DNA of 64,000 bases from Stenotrophomonas sp. MYb238 (GCF_009496535.1 NZ_WIDL01000015.1:45323-109322); one strand, 5' to 3'; positions 8,757-19,849 are shown, counted from the first letter of the stretch. Program-made: numbers and translations. Notes: generated by a model from the letters alone, not told the origin.

Positions 8757-9482
8757 ATGCGTATAGACCCCGCCGAGATCGAAGCCCTGTTCGACGCCAT
8801 TCCCAGCGTGCTGTTCTTCGCCAAGGACGTGGATGGCCGCTACACCCACGTCAACATGACGATGATGCAGCGCCTGGGCGTGCGCTCGCGCGGCGAGGTG
8901 ATCGGCCGGCGCGCCGACGAGCTGTACCCGGCCGGCATGAGCGAGGCCTATGTCGCCCAGGACGCGCGGGTGCTGGGCGGCGAGGTGATCGAGAATGTGA
9001 TGGAGCTGCAGCTGTTCGCCAACCGCCAGCCGGGCTGGTGCCTGACCTGCAAGCGGCCCATCGTGGAGAACGGCCGGGTGGTGGGGCTGATCGGCATCTC
9101 GCGCGACCTGGGCCAGCGCGGCGGGCTGGAATCGCAGTACGAGCCGCTGCGGCTGGCGCTGGAGTACCTCAACACGCATTACGCCGAGAACGTGCGCATG
9201 CAGACCCTGCTGGACATCACCGGGTTCTCGCTGTCCAAGCTGGAGCGCAGTTTCCGCAAGGTGTTCCAGATGACCCCGCAGCAGGTGCTCACGCGCCTGC
9301 GCATCCAGATCGCCCTGCACCTGTTGCACGGGCAGGACAGCGTGGCCAGCATCGGCCAGGCCTGTGGCTTCACCGATCAGAGCGCGTTCACCCGCAAGTT
9401 CAAGGCCGAAGTGGGCATGGCGCCGCGGCAGTACCGGGCGATGATTGCGGCGCGGCAGGAAGGCCGGGCGCCGGAAAGCTGA
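8757..9482 (+). CDS. PAS domain-AraC family transcriptional regulator
   Basis: 241 residues. The N-terminal half (about 5-120) is a PAS-type sensor, with FDAIPSVLFFAKDVDGRYTH and GLIGISRDL. The C-terminal half (about 135-235) is an AraC-type double helix-turn-helix, with TLLDITGFSLSKLERSFRKV and IGQACGFTDQSAFTRKFKAE. It lies 90 bases before, and in the same direction as, the secreted M1 aminopeptidase. It could therefore respond to a small metabolite or peptide and regulate that gene (inference). The ATG at 8757 is preceded by an in-frame TTG. Confidence 0.85.
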   Translation: MRIDPAEIEALFDAIPSVLFFAKDVDGRYTHVNMTMMQRLGVRSRGEVIGRRADELYPAGMSEAYVAQDARVLGGEVIENVMELQLFANRQPGWCLTCKRPIVENGRVVGLIGISRDLGQRGGLESQYEPLRLALEYLNTHYAENVRMQTLLDITGFSLSKLERSFRKVFQMTPQQVLTRLRIQIALHLLHGQDSVASIGQACGFTDQSAFTRKFKAEVGMAPRQYRAMIAARQEGRAPES

Positions 9483-9572
9483 ACGGACCATGACTTCCGG
9501 CGCTGTCGGGCCGGCGCCTGCACGCAGACGATGGATGGCTGGAGATTCCATCGACAATCAGGGAGAGCATGC

Positions 9573-12236
9573 ATGCGCCGTATTCTGGCAACCGCGGTCA
9601 CGCTGGCATTGGCCGGCACGGGCGTTCCGGCATTCGCACAGGGACAGGCGCCTGCCGCGCCGGCAGCGCAGTCGCAGGCGGTGACGACGCAGTTGCCGCG
9701 TACCGCACGGCCCAGCCATTACCGTGTCGAGGTCACGCCGCACGCTGAGAAGATGGCGTTCGACGGCAGGATCAGCATCGATCTGGAGGTGCTGGAGCAG
9801 ACCTCGAGCATCGTGCTGCAGGCCGCGGACCTGCGTTTCGCCAACAGCATGCTGGTTGCCGCCGGCGGCAAGCCGATGCCGGCGAAGGTAAGTGTCGATG
9901 CCGAGAACCAGACCGCGAGCTTCAGCTTCGACAAGCCGCTGTCGCCCGGGCGCTACACGCTGACCACCGACTACAGCGGCGTCATCAACACCCAGGCCAA
10001 CGGCCTGTTCGCGCTGGACTACCCGACCGAGGCCGGCAGCCGCCGCGCGCTGTTCACCCAGTTCGAGAATTCCGACGCGCGGCGCTTCATCCCCTCGTGG
10101 GACGAGCCGGGCTTCAAGGCCACCTTCGACTTGGCCATCACCGTGCCCGAGGCGGACATGGCGGTGAGCAACATGCCGGTGGCCAGCAGCAGGGCGCTGG
10201 GCAACGGGCTGAAGCAGGTGGTGTTCCAGACCACACCGAAGATGTCGACCTACCTGTTGTTCGTGGCTGCCGGCGACTTCGAGCGCGCCGCGATGAAGGA
10301 CGACAACGGCACCGAGATCGGCGTGATCACGCAGAAGGGCAAGGTGGAGCAGGCGCGCTTCGCGATGGAAGGCAGCCGCGATGTGCTGCGCGAGTACAAC
10401 GATTACTTCGGCGTGCCGTACCCGCTGCCCAAGCTGGACAACGTGGCCGCGCCGGGCAGCAGCCAGTTCTTCAGCGCGATGGAGAACTGGGGCGCGATCT
10501 TCACCTTCGAGCACACCCTGCTGCTCGACCCGGCGGTGTCCGGCGTGTCGGACAAGCAGCGCGTGTTCTCTGTCGCTGCGCACGAGATCGCGCACCAGTG
10601 GTTCGGCAACCTGGTGACGATGGCGTGGTGGGACGACCTGTGGCTGAACGAAGGTTTCGCCAGCTGGATGGAAGAGCGCACCACGCGCAAGCTGCACCCG
10701 GAATGGGACGTCAACGATGTCGGCGCGGCGATGACCAGCCGCGGCGCGATGGGGCGCGATGCCTATGCCACCACCCACCCGATCGTGCAGCACGTGGCGA
10801 CGGTGGAGCAGGCCAGCCAGGCGTTCGACGGCATCACCTACGGCAAGGGCGCGGCGGTGATCGCCATGTTTGAGGACTATGTGGGCGCCGATGCCTGGCG
10901 CGAGGGCGTGCGCAGCTACGTGCGCGCGCATGCCTACGGCAACGCGGTCACCGACGACCTGTGGCGCGAGATGGACAAGGCCGCGCCGGGCAAGCGTTTC
11001 GTTGAAGTTGCGCACGATTTCACCCTGCAGCCGGGTGTGCCGCTGATCCGCGTCGCCAGCCAGTGCGTGGACGGCAGGACGCAGGTGATGCTGACGCAGG
11101 GCGAATACACCCTCGACCGCAAGGACAAGGTGCCGCTGCGCTGGCGCGTGCCGGTGACCGTGCGTGGTGCCGACGGTACCGTGGCGCGCACGCTGGTGGA
11201 CGGCAACGGCGCGCTGGAACTGCCCGGCTGCGCCGGACCGGTGCTGGTCAACGCCGGGCAGAAGGGCTACTACCGCACGCTGTACGCGCCGGAGCAGTTC
11301 AAGGCGCTGGGCCAGGGCTTTGCGCGCCTGCCGGTGGTGGACCAGCTGGGCATGATGATGGATGCCAGCGCGCTGGCGGCGGTGGGCCTGCAGCCGGAAT
11401 CGGACGTGCTGGACCTGACCGCGCAGGTGCCGGCCGATGCGCCGTCGGACCTGTGGGAAATGGTGTCCGGCACGCTGGGCGGCATCGACGTCCTGTTCAA
11501 GGGCGATGCGCCACGCCAGGCGGCATTCCGCAGGTACGCGCGTTCGCGGCTGTCGCCGGTACTGCAGTCGCTGGGCTGGGACGCGCGCGAGGACGATTCG
11601 GCGCAGACCCGGCAGCTGCGCAGCGGCCTGATCCGCATGCTCAGCACGATGGGCGACGAGCAGGTGATTGCCGAGGCGCGGCGCCGCTTCGACGCCTTCC
11701 TGGCCAACCCGGAATCGCTGCCGGCCGACCTGCGCCGCACCGTGCTGGGCGTGGTCGCGCGCAATGCCGATGCCGCCACCTGGGACAAGCTGCACGCCCT
11801 GGCGAAGAAGGAAACCTCGTCGATGGTGCGCGACCAGTACTACGGGCTGCTGGCCCAGGCGAAGGACAAGGCGCTGGCGCAGCGCGCCTTGGACATGGCG
11901 CTGACCGACGAGCCGGGTGCGACCAACGCCGCCGAGATGATCGGCCTGGTGGCGCATGAGCATGCGGACATGGCCTTCGACTTCGCCGTGGCCCACCGCG
12001 AGAAGGTGGACACGCTGGTGGACAGCACCTCGCGCGCGCGTTACTACCCGGGCCTGGCGATGGGTTCGGACGACCCGCGCATGGTGGACAAGATCCGCAC
12101 GTTCGCCGAGCAGCACATCGCCCCGACCTCGCGCCGCGACGCGGAGACCGCCATCACCGGCATCCAGACCCGGCTGAAGCTGCGCGCCGAGCGCAAGCCG
12201 CAGATCGATGCCTGGCTGAAGAAGAACGGTTACTGA
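9573..12236 (+). CDS. Secreted M1 family aminopeptidase
   Basis: 887 residues, starting with a signal peptide (MRRILATAVTLALAGTGVPA, cleavage near AFA-QG). The GAMEN-type exopeptidase motif appears as SAMENWG. The zinc site HEIAH is at 337-341 with the third ligand Glu at about 360 (LNEGFASW), as in M1 gluzincins. The long C-terminal region (about 560-880) is the helical ERAP1-like domain. It should remove N-terminal residues from peptides in the periplasm or outside the cell. The start at 9573 was chosen because it begins a good signal peptide after GGGAGAGC. The gene ends 39 bases before the convergent Doc gene. Confidence 0.93.
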   Translation: MRRILATAVTLALAGTGVPAFAQGQAPAAPAAQSQAVTTQLPRTARPSHYRVEVTPHAEKMAFDGRISIDLEVLEQTSSIVLQAADLRFANSMLVAAGGKPMPAKVSVDAENQTASFSFDKPLSPGRYTLTTDYSGVINTQANGLFALDYPTEAGSRRALFTQFENSDARRFIPSWDEPGFKATFDLAITVPEADMAVSNMPVASSRALGNGLKQVVFQTTPKMSTYLLFVAAGDFERAAMKDDNGTEIGVITQKGKVEQARFAMEGSRDVLREYNDYFGVPYPLPKLDNVAAPGSSQFFSAMENWGAIFTFEHTLLLDPAVSGVSDKQRVFSVAAHEIAHQWFGNLVTMAWWDDLWLNEGFASWMEERTTRKLHPEWDVNDVGAAMTSRGAMGRDAYATTHPIVQHVATVEQASQAFDGITYGKGAAVIAMFEDYVGADAWREGVRSYVRAHAYGNAVTDDLWREMDKAAPGKRFVEVAHDFTLQPGVPLIRVASQCVDGRTQVMLTQGEYTLDRKDKVPLRWRVPVTVRGADGTVARTLVDGNGALELPGCAGPVLVNAGQKGYYRTLYAPEQFKALGQGFARLPVVDQLGMMMDASALAAVGLQPESDVLDLTAQVPADAPSDLWEMVSGTLGGIDVLFKGDAPRQAAFRRYARSRLSPVLQSLGWDAREDDSAQTRQLRSGLIRMLSTMGDEQVIAEARRRFDAFLANPESLPADLRRTVLGVVARNADAATWDKLHALAKKETSSMVRDQYYGLLAQAKDKALAQRALDMALTDEPGATNAAEMIGLVAHEHADMAFDFAVAHREKVDTLVDSTSRARYYPGLAMGSDDPRMVDKIRTFAEQHIAPTSRRDAETAITGIQTRLKLRAERKPQIDAWLKKNGY

Positions 12237-12275
12237 GGCCGTTGGCGGGCTGGGGCGCGGCGGTGGTGCCGCGCC

Positions 12276-12704
12276 TCAGCCGGTGTAGTTCGCGCACGGT
12301 TCCTGCACGCGGCCACCGGCATCGATGCGGATGCGCGGGCGCAGCCAGGCGGCGAATTCGGCTTCGCTGGTGGAGCCTTCGGCCAGGCGCAGCATGGCGA
12401 TGTATTTCTCTTCGTCGCTCGCGACCAGCTGCCCGTCGTTGAGGGCGATGAGCACGCGGTAGCAGACATGCGCGGTGCGCTTGTTGCCGTCAACGAACGG
12501 GTGGTTGCGGGCCAGGCCGAATGCCAGGCTGGCGGCAAGGTCGGCCAGGTCCGGTGGCGGGTCGCCATAGGCATGCAGCTGCTGCGGGCGGGCGAGCGCG
12601 GAGTCGAGCAGGGAATCGTCGCGCACGCCGCTGGCGCCGCCATGTTCGGCAAGCTGGCGGTCGTGGATGGCCAAGGCGAGGGGTTTGCTGATCCAGCGAA
12701 TCAT
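12276..12704 (-). CDS. doc: Doc-type Fic-family toxin
   Basis: A 142-residue protein with HPFVDGNKRTA, the Fic core motif of Doc toxins. Doc of phage P1 phosphorylates EF-Tu and stops translation. N-terminal ALAIHDRQLAEHGGASGVRD and LLDSALARPQQLHAYG match the Doc family. The start MIRWISKPL at 12704 lies 7 bases behind the AbrB-like gene, after a GTGAGG purine stretch, so the two are co-translated. The usual order of antitoxin first is kept. Confidence 0.88.
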   Translation of the reverse strand: MIRWISKPLALAIHDRQLAEHGGASGVRDDSLLDSALARPQQLHAYGDPPPDLADLAASLAFGLARNHPFVDGNKRTAHVCYRVLIALNDGQLVASDEEKYIAMLRLAEGSTSEAEFAAWLRPRIRIDAGGRVQEPCANYTG

Positions 12705-12711
12705 GGCCACC

Positions 12712-12933
12712 TCACTGTGCCAGCTTGTGCAGCACCTGCCGGTCCTCGCGCATGATCGCCTCAGCCACTTCCATCTGCGCGGCAAGTTCCGGGTCGAAGG
12801 CGGTCAGGCGGATGCCGTCGGGGGTTTCCAGCGCGTAGAGCTCGTCGCCTTTTTCCAGGCGCAGGCGCGCAAGCAGTTCCTTGGGCAGGATGATGCCGGA
12901 CGAATTGCCGATGCTGGTGATCTTGAGCTTCAT
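12712..12933 (-). CDS. AbrB/MazE-family antitoxin
   Basis: 73 residues with an N-terminal swapped-hairpin AbrB domain: MKLKITSIGNSSGIILPKEL, then LARLRLEKGDELYALETPDG. A C-terminal helix (about 50-73, AAQMEVAEAIMREDR) would neutralise the toxin. This N-terminal type binds its own promoter and represses the operon. It pairs with the downstream Doc gene, whereas classic Phd antitoxins belong to another fold. A perfect GTTATAAC palindrome lies 18 bases upstream of its start. Confidence 0.85.
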   Translation of the reverse strand: MKLKITSIGNSSGIILPKELLARLRLEKGDELYALETPDGIRLTAFDPELAAQMEVAEAIMREDRQVLHKLAQ

Positions 12934-12950
12934 GGCGGGACTTCGCGATT

Positions 12951-12958
12951 GTTATAAC
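12951..12958. promoter_or_regulatory. Palindrome GTTATAAC upstream of the toxin-antitoxin pair
   Basis: An 8-base perfect palindrome sits 18 bases before the antitoxin start, next to AACGTTAC, in an otherwise GC-rich stretch. It could overlap the -10 element and serve as the antitoxin's operator; this is inferred from position only. Confidence 0.3.
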
Positions 12959-13052
12959 GAACGTTACCACTCGGTGGGGGCGCGGGCAAGCGGGCGGCCG
13001 GCGGCGTGGCCGTGGGCGTCCAGTTCCTGTTCCCGCTGGCAGCGCGGATGCG

Positions 13053-13091
13053 GAAAAACAAACGGCCCGCTTGCGCGGGCCGTCTGTTTTC
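13053..13091 (-). terminator. Intrinsic terminator of gcvP
   Basis: ACGGCCCGC (13062-13070) and GCGGGCCGT (13075-13083) enclose a TTGC loop. On the minus strand the stem is followed by TTGTTTTT. A T-rich tail on the other side suggests it can also act in both directions. Confidence 0.8.
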
Positions 13092-13106
13092 CCCTGTCGT
13101 GGCCCG

Positions 13107-15992
<2,886 letters not shown>

Positions 15993-16104
15993 GACGGACG
16001 TCCGGAGGGTGGCGTGCGGGGCTGGTTCGGCGAACCCCATGCGTTCCGGCAACGGTTCCGCGCGCGCGGAACCATGGCCGGCAAGCCGGCGGCTCGCCTC
16101 GTGC

Positions 16105-16278
16105 CCCTCTGTCCTTTTGCCTGAGAGTTTGGAAGGCGCGACCTGCGGGTCGCGCGCCTCGTGCACCTTCGGCGCCGGATTGAACCGGTCTCTCCAGAGT
16201 TTTGACGCAGGTGGTATCGGGGCCTGAGCGATTGCGGGCGTTTGCGCCTTCGGCAGCGATGAACCGCTTCTCCCACCG
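16105..16278 (-). ncRNA. Tandem glycine riboswitch
   Basis: Reading the minus strand from 16278, aptamer 1 starts GGGAGAAGCGG, then GCCGAAGGCGCAAACGCC, and ends near CGCTCAGGCCCCGATACCAC. A short linker leads to aptamer 2, with CTGGAGAGACCGG, GGCGCCGAAGGTGCACGAGG and AAACTCTCAGGCAAAAGGAC. These GGAGAG, GCCGAAGGxGCA and CTCAGGCAAAAGGAC segments are the conserved core of both glycine aptamers. The region ends about 110 bases before gcvP. In gcv leaders, glycine binding normally switches expression on. Confidence 0.92.
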
Positions 16279-16290
16279 TGTAGCGGACCG

Positions 16291-16296
16291 ATTATA
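16291..16296 (-). promoter_or_regulatory. -10 element TATAAT for the gcvP riboswitch transcript
   Basis: A perfect TATAAT on the minus strand ends 13 bases before the first aptamer, which fits transcription starting just ahead of the riboswitch. The -35 region is GC-rich and has no clear consensus. Confidence 0.55.
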
Positions 16297-16680
16297 GCGG
16301 CTGGCCCGGCTGGGCGGTGCCCGCTGTTGGTTCCTTCTCCCTCCGGGAGAAGGTGCCCCGAAGGGGCGGATGAGGGTATGGCGAAGCCTCTTGTACCCAG
16401 ACATCGATAGTGCTTCGCCCCGGCCCTCACCCCAACCCCGCTCCGCGTCCCGGCCCACGCCAGCGGTGTGGGCGCTCGAAGGCACGCGCGCCAGCGGCGC
16501 GCAGGCTGTGCCTTCTCGCCCCGCAGCGAGAGGGGCTTGCAAGCGCCAGCGTTCAGCTACGCGCTACCGATGGCAGTCCCACCCCCTTATCATGTGCAGC
16601 CTTCCCGTTTCCCCCAAGGCGCCGCCCGTGCAGGGCCGGCGCCCGTCGTGCGTCCTCGCGCACGCCCCGCCGGATACCCC
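16297..16680. other. Gene-free spacer with one REP-like element
   Basis: Between the gcvP promoter and the MFS gene I see no credible gene. It holds a REP-like hairpin at 16333-16376 and a pyrimidine-rich stretch with CCCTCACCCCAACCCCGC. The remainder is open in several frames only because of its high GC. Confidence 0.5.
16333..16376 (+). repeat. REP-like element, CTTCTCCC/GGGAGAAG type
   Basis: CCTTCTCCC and GGGAGAAGG form a hairpin, followed by GTGCCCCGAAGGGGCGGATG and a GAGGG tail. The same unit recurs at 30429 and 30673 and, inverted and diverged, at 281. Confidence 0.75.
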
Positions 16681-17904
16681 ATGACCGCCGCTTCGCCCTC
16701 CACCCGCCGCTTGGCCCTGCTGCTCGCCGGGCTGTCCATGTTCGGGCCGTTCTCCATCGACACCATCTTCCCCGCGTTCCCGTTGCTGGCGCGGGAACTG
16801 GCGGTGGACGAAGTGGCGGTGCAGCAGACCATCAGCGTCTACCTGCTGTTCTACGGCCTGATGAGCCTGGCGCACGGCCCGCTGTCCGATGCCTGGGGGC
16901 GCAAGCGGGTGATCCTCGGTGGGCTGGTGCTGTTCGCCGCCGCGTCGGTCGGCTGCGCGCTGTCCACCCACCTGGGCACGCTGCTGGTGTTCCGCGCGCT
17001 GCAGGGCGTTTCCGCCGGGGTGGGCATGATCGTCGGCCGCGCGGTGATCCGCGACCTGTACCACGGTCCCGACGCGCAGCGGCTGATGAGCCAGGTGTCG
17101 ATGATCTTCGGCATCGCCCCGGCCATCGCGCCCATCATCGGCGGCTGGATCCTGCTTGGCGGCGGCGACTGGCCGCTGATCTTCTGGTTCCTGGTGGTGT
17201 TCTCGCTGCTGCTGGTCGTCGCCACCGCGCGCTGGCTGCCGGAAACGCATCCGGTCGAGGCACGCACCGCGCTGTCCCCGCGCGGCCTGCTGCGCGATTA
17301 CCTGCGCATCGGCTTCAACCCGCGCTTCCTGCGCCTGGCGCTGGCCGGCAGCATCAACTTTGGCGGCATCTTCCTGTACATCTCCTCGGCGCCGGTGTTC
17401 GTGATGCAGCACCTGCGCCTGGGCGAAGGCGGCTTCGCCTGGCTGTTCATCCCCACCATCGGCGGCATGACCACCGGCGCGTTCCTGTCTGGGCGCATGG
17501 CCGGGCGCACCTTGCCGGTGCGGCAGATCGGCATCGGCTTTGCCTGTTGCGCGCTGTCGGCGGTATTGAACATCGCCTACGCGGCATCGGTGGAGCAGTT
17601 GCAGCTGCCTTGGGCGGTGCTACCCATCTTCCTCGGCGGCCTGGGCATGGCGCTGATCTTCCCGGTGCTGGCGCTGGCCGTGCTGGACATGTATCCGCAG
17701 CAGCGCGGCCTGGCCTCGTCGCTGCAGGCCTTCGTGCAGCTGATGATCAGCACCGTGGTGGCCGGCGTGGTCTCGCCGCTGCTCAGCGGCCGGCCGCTGC
17801 ACCTGGCGCTGGGCATGGCCGGCTTCATGCTGCTGGGCTTCGCGTTCTGGTACTGGGAACACCGCCGCGAGCGCCACCTGGCCGGCCCGCACATGCACAT
17901 CTAG
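16681..17904 (+). CDS. Bcr/CflA-type multidrug MFS transporter
   Basis: A 407-residue membrane protein with 12 predicted transmembrane segments. The N-terminal FSIDTIFPAFPLLARELAVD and the first-loop motif GPLSDAWGRKRVILGGL are typical of Bcr/CflA and DHA1 drug:H+ antiporters. GISAGVGMIVGRAVIRD-like residues (here GVSAGVGMIVGRAVIRDLY) and the proline-rich APAIAPIIGGW form motif C of antiporters. The substrate is unknown; family members export bicyclomycin or chloramphenicol. The ATG at 16681 begins just before the first helix, and longer frames have no family support. Confidence 0.9.
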   Translation: MTAASPSTRRLALLLAGLSMFGPFSIDTIFPAFPLLARELAVDEVAVQQTISVYLLFYGLMSLAHGPLSDAWGRKRVILGGLVLFAAASVGCALSTHLGTLLVFRALQGVSAGVGMIVGRAVIRDLYHGPDAQRLMSQVSMIFGIAPAIAPIIGGWILLGGGDWPLIFWFLVVFSLLLVVATARWLPETHPVEARTALSPRGLLRDYLRIGFNPRFLRLALAGSINFGGIFLYISSAPVFVMQHLRLGEGGFAWLFIPTIGGMTTGAFLSGRMAGRTLPVRQIGIGFACCALSAVLNIAYAASVEQLQLPWAVLPIFLGGLGMALIFPVLALAVLDMYPQQRGLASSLQAFVQLMISTVVAGVVSPLLSGRPLHLALGMAGFMLLGFAFWYWEHRRERHLAGPHMHI

Positions 17905-17987
17905 GCCCGGCGTCCATTCCCGCATCACTCCACCTGCGTCACTCTCCCCATTACCGGCCGCCACGGCCGTCACCGGAAGCTGCCACC

Positions 17988-18404
17988 ATGTCCATCCAAT
18001 CCAAGGGCCGTCGCGAGGCGAAGAAGAAGCTGGCCGAGCGCGAGCGCAACCAGGCCGCCGCCAACCCGGCGCCGAAGCCCGCGGTGGAACCGCATGCCGA
18101 ACTGCGTGACCAGCAGCGCACCCTGCTGGCCGGCATCGTCCGCCGCGACGGCGAATGGGTGCTGGGCATGGACGGCAAAATTGCCGGTGAAACCCCCAGC
18201 GCCGCCCGCGTGCTGGCGCTGATCATGCAGGCTGCGGAACTGCACGAGCGCAGCGGTACCCCGGTACGGCTGATGTACTCCGACGCGCTGAAGGACGCCG
18301 CGCACGCCGAAGCGGCGGAGCAGGGAGTCGACTTCGATACCTGGAAGCGCAACCTGGCCACGGAACTGGGCCTCGGCGCGAAGGACGCTGCGGCCACGCA
18401 TTGA
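17988..18404 (+). CDS. Conserved hypothetical protein with lysine-rich N-terminus
   Basis: 138 residues. A basic, charged N-terminus (MSIQSKGRREAKKKLAERER) leads into a compact domain (about 40-135). That domain contains LLAGIVRRDGEWVLGMDGKI, RVLALIMQAAELHERSGTPV and a C-terminal VDFDTWKRNLATELGLG. It has no membrane segment and no catalytic motif I recognise. The start at 17988 is the first codon giving the lysine-rich N-terminus; the gene lies 83 bases behind the MFS gene and is followed by a terminator. Confidence 0.7.
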   Translation: MSIQSKGRREAKKKLAERERNQAAANPAPKPAVEPHAELRDQQRTLLAGIVRRDGEWVLGMDGKIAGETPSAARVLALIMQAAELHERSGTPVRLMYSDALKDAAHAEAAEQGVDFDTWKRNLATELGLGAKDAAATH

Positions 18405-18427
18405 GTTTCGGTGGCACGGCTTGAACG

Positions 18428-18460
18428 GACAAGGGCGCCTCGAGCGCCCTTGTCGTTTTA
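18428..18460 (+). terminator. Intrinsic terminator
   Basis: GACAAGGGCGC and GCGCCCTTGTC flank a short CTCGA loop, followed by GTTTT, just behind the 138-residue protein gene. Confidence 0.8.
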
Positions 18461-18490
18461 CGGAAGTGCCGCGTTGTGGCCCCGGCCGTG

Positions 18491-18853
18491 CTACGGCATG
18501 CCCGCGCCCACCGTGGCCCGCACCGGGATGCCCGCCGGGTCGAAATCCTCCAGGCAGAACACGTTGATGCCGTAGTGGTCCGGCGTGACGCGCTTGCGGT
18601 GGAACGGATAGATGCCGCAGGTCCTGCAGAAATAATGCGTGGCGGTGAAGCTGTGGAACTGGTACGCGGACAGGTGCTCCTCACCCGAGAGCAGGCGGAA
18701 GTCGCTTTCGTGCACCTTCACCATCAACGCGTTCTTGCGCCGGCAGATGGAGCAGTCGCAGGTCGTCAGCTCGGGAAAGTCGCTAGTGATCTCGAAGCGG
18801 ACGGCGCCGCAATGGCAGCTGCCGGTGCAGGTGGTGCGGGGGCGGGTGGGCAT
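18491..18853 (-). CDS. GFA/CENP-V family zinc protein
   Basis: 120 residues with the GFA (glutathione-dependent formaldehyde-activating-like) fold. Zinc-binding cysteines occur in GSCHCGAVRFEI, then TTCDCSICRRKNALM, and in HYFCRTCGIYPFHRKR. These are the three conserved Cys pairs of the family. The specific reaction is not known for most members. The start MPTRPRTTCTGSCHCG at 18853 gives the normal family length. GFA-family proteins are frequent in mobile gene cassettes, and this gene lies directly behind the cassette array at 19012-20295. It may itself have arrived that way. Confidence 0.85.
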   Translation of the reverse strand: MPTRPRTTCTGSCHCGAVRFEITSDFPELTTCDCSICRRKNALMVKVHESDFRLLSGEEHLSAYQFHSFTATHYFCRTCGIYPFHRKRVTPDHYGINVFCLEDFDPAGIPVRATVGAGMP

Positions 18854-19011
18854 GTGCGTGCAGGGATGGATGTGGTCGAACAAGACTAAGGCCAAAGCGC
18901 CTTCAGGTCCTGGCCGGCCGTCAGCCATTGCGCTGGCAATACAGGTGTTTCTCTGTCCTGCACACCATGCTGGCGCGACGATTGACGTTTTTGCCTGTTG
19001 CCCGCCGCGTA

Positions 19012-19060
19012 CGCCGTAGGTGATCAACACACCTCGGCGGCATGAATGAATTGTTAGGCC
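19012..19060 (-). repeat. attC-like site, left end and stem only
   Basis: On the minus strand the site begins GGCCTAACAATTCATTCATG, whose GCCTAAC (19053-19059) is the 1R-type core. CGCCGAGGTG, a TGTTGAT loop and CACCTACGGCG follow; the latter pair except for one unpaired A, an extrahelical base as in true attC hairpins. The matching right-hand GTTRRRY core is not recognisable, so the site is probably truncated. The stop codon of the upstream cassette gene (TAA) falls inside GCCTAAC. Confidence 0.6.
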
Positions 19061-19368
19061 GCTGCTCGGAGGATCAAGAGCGCGACGATGCAAGTGCCCA
19101 ACAAGCCGACGAGAATTTGTTGAGCACGATAGTGTCGTCTAATGGCAATGTGATCAGGGTCTGACAAATCATTGGTTGCAGGAATCTTGCGCAGGCGGAA
19201 TAAGTTGATGACGATCTCAAGGGGCGAGCCGCTGGAGCGAAAGTCTTCCAATTCACCGGGCTTTAACTGATGTGCCACCACTGCCTTGCGGAGCCGGCGA
19301 ACGAGCAGCCAGTCATTTGCTATGACGGCAGCGAAAAGGACTAAAGGCACATAAGTCAACGGGTGCAT
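19054..19368 (-). CDS. Cassette-encoded small membrane protein (cassette 3)
   Basis: 104 residues with two hydrophobic segments: about 3-16 (PLTYVPLVLFAAVI) and 86-101 (ILVGLLGTCIVALLIL). A charged middle with VRRLRKAVVAHQLKPGELED lies between them. The ATG at 19368 follows a good GGAGAG site. The stop overlaps the attC core, as is usual for integron cassette genes. The function is unknown; no domain is recognised. The GC content is lower than that of the flanking chromosomal genes. Confidence 0.75.
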   Translation of the reverse strand: MHPLTYVPLVLFAAVIANDWLLVRRLRKAVVAHQLKPGELEDFRSSGSPLEIVINLFRLRKIPATNDLSDPDHIAIRRHYRAQQILVGLLGTCIVALLILRAAA

Positions 19369-19382
19369 AAACTCTCCGGGCG

Positions 19383-19443
19383 GTCTGTCGCCTGAATTAA
19401 GTCGGGCCGCGAAGTGGTGTCGACCTGGATGAATTGCTAGATC
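19383..19443 (-). repeat. attC site (degenerate cores)
   Basis: On the minus strand: ATCTAGCAATTCATCC, a stem around CCACTTCGCGG flanked by GTCGAC and CCGAC, then TTAATTCAGGCGACAGAC. Length (61 bases) and inner sequence match integron attC (59-base) sites such as that of aadA. Both outer cores are altered: TCTAGCA for TCTAACA and GACAGAC for GTTAGAC. Recombination at this site may therefore be impaired. Confidence 0.75.
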
Positions 19444-19849
19444 TGTACCACCTAAGGGACGGCGGCACGAACATGAGTACAAGAGTCCCAAGCTGAAAGG
19501 TGGCTTGTGCGACCAGGATGATTTTAAGCGCTGGTAGAAGGGCGTGCGCAATAGCAAAAGGGAAAAGCGAAACATTGGCCGCCAATAGAGCCGCAACTAC
19601 CCAGCGGGCCCAGTTAAATCGCGAGAGAGCGGCTGCGATAAATAGCGCGGTGAGGCCAGCGGTAAGGGCAAACGCAACGGCAGTCATGACTCCATTGGTC
19701 GGAGTATCTATGAAGAGGAATTTGGAGTGGCCCGCCAGAAGGCTGCAAATAATGAACGCCGCCGCGAGCTTCAGCGACGCCGGTCGACGAGGCGTATCGC
19801 AACGTTTGTTGTTGATTGTTTTTGGTGCCGAGCAGGGATTTTCTTGCAT
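19397..19849 (-). CDS. Cassette-encoded membrane protein (cassette 2)
   Basis: 150 residues with four hydrophobic segments (about 27-40, 54-74, 82-104 and 112-128) containing LKLAAAFIICSLLAG, MTAVAFALTAGLTALFIAAA, VVAALLAANVSLFPFAIA and LVAQATFQLGTLVLMFVPP. The C-terminal 15 residues are read out of the attC site, where the stop lies in GACTTAATTC. The start at 19849 is close to the preceding attC core, leaving almost no leader, as in many cassettes. No family is recognised. Confidence 0.65.
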   Translation of the reverse strand: MQENPCSAPKTINNKRCDTPRRPASLKLAAAFIICSLLAGHSKFLFIDTPTNGVMTAVAFALTAGLTALFIAAALSRFNWARWVVAALLAANVSLFPFAIAHALLPALKIILVAQATFQLGTLVLMFVPPSLRWYRSSNSSRSTPLRGPT

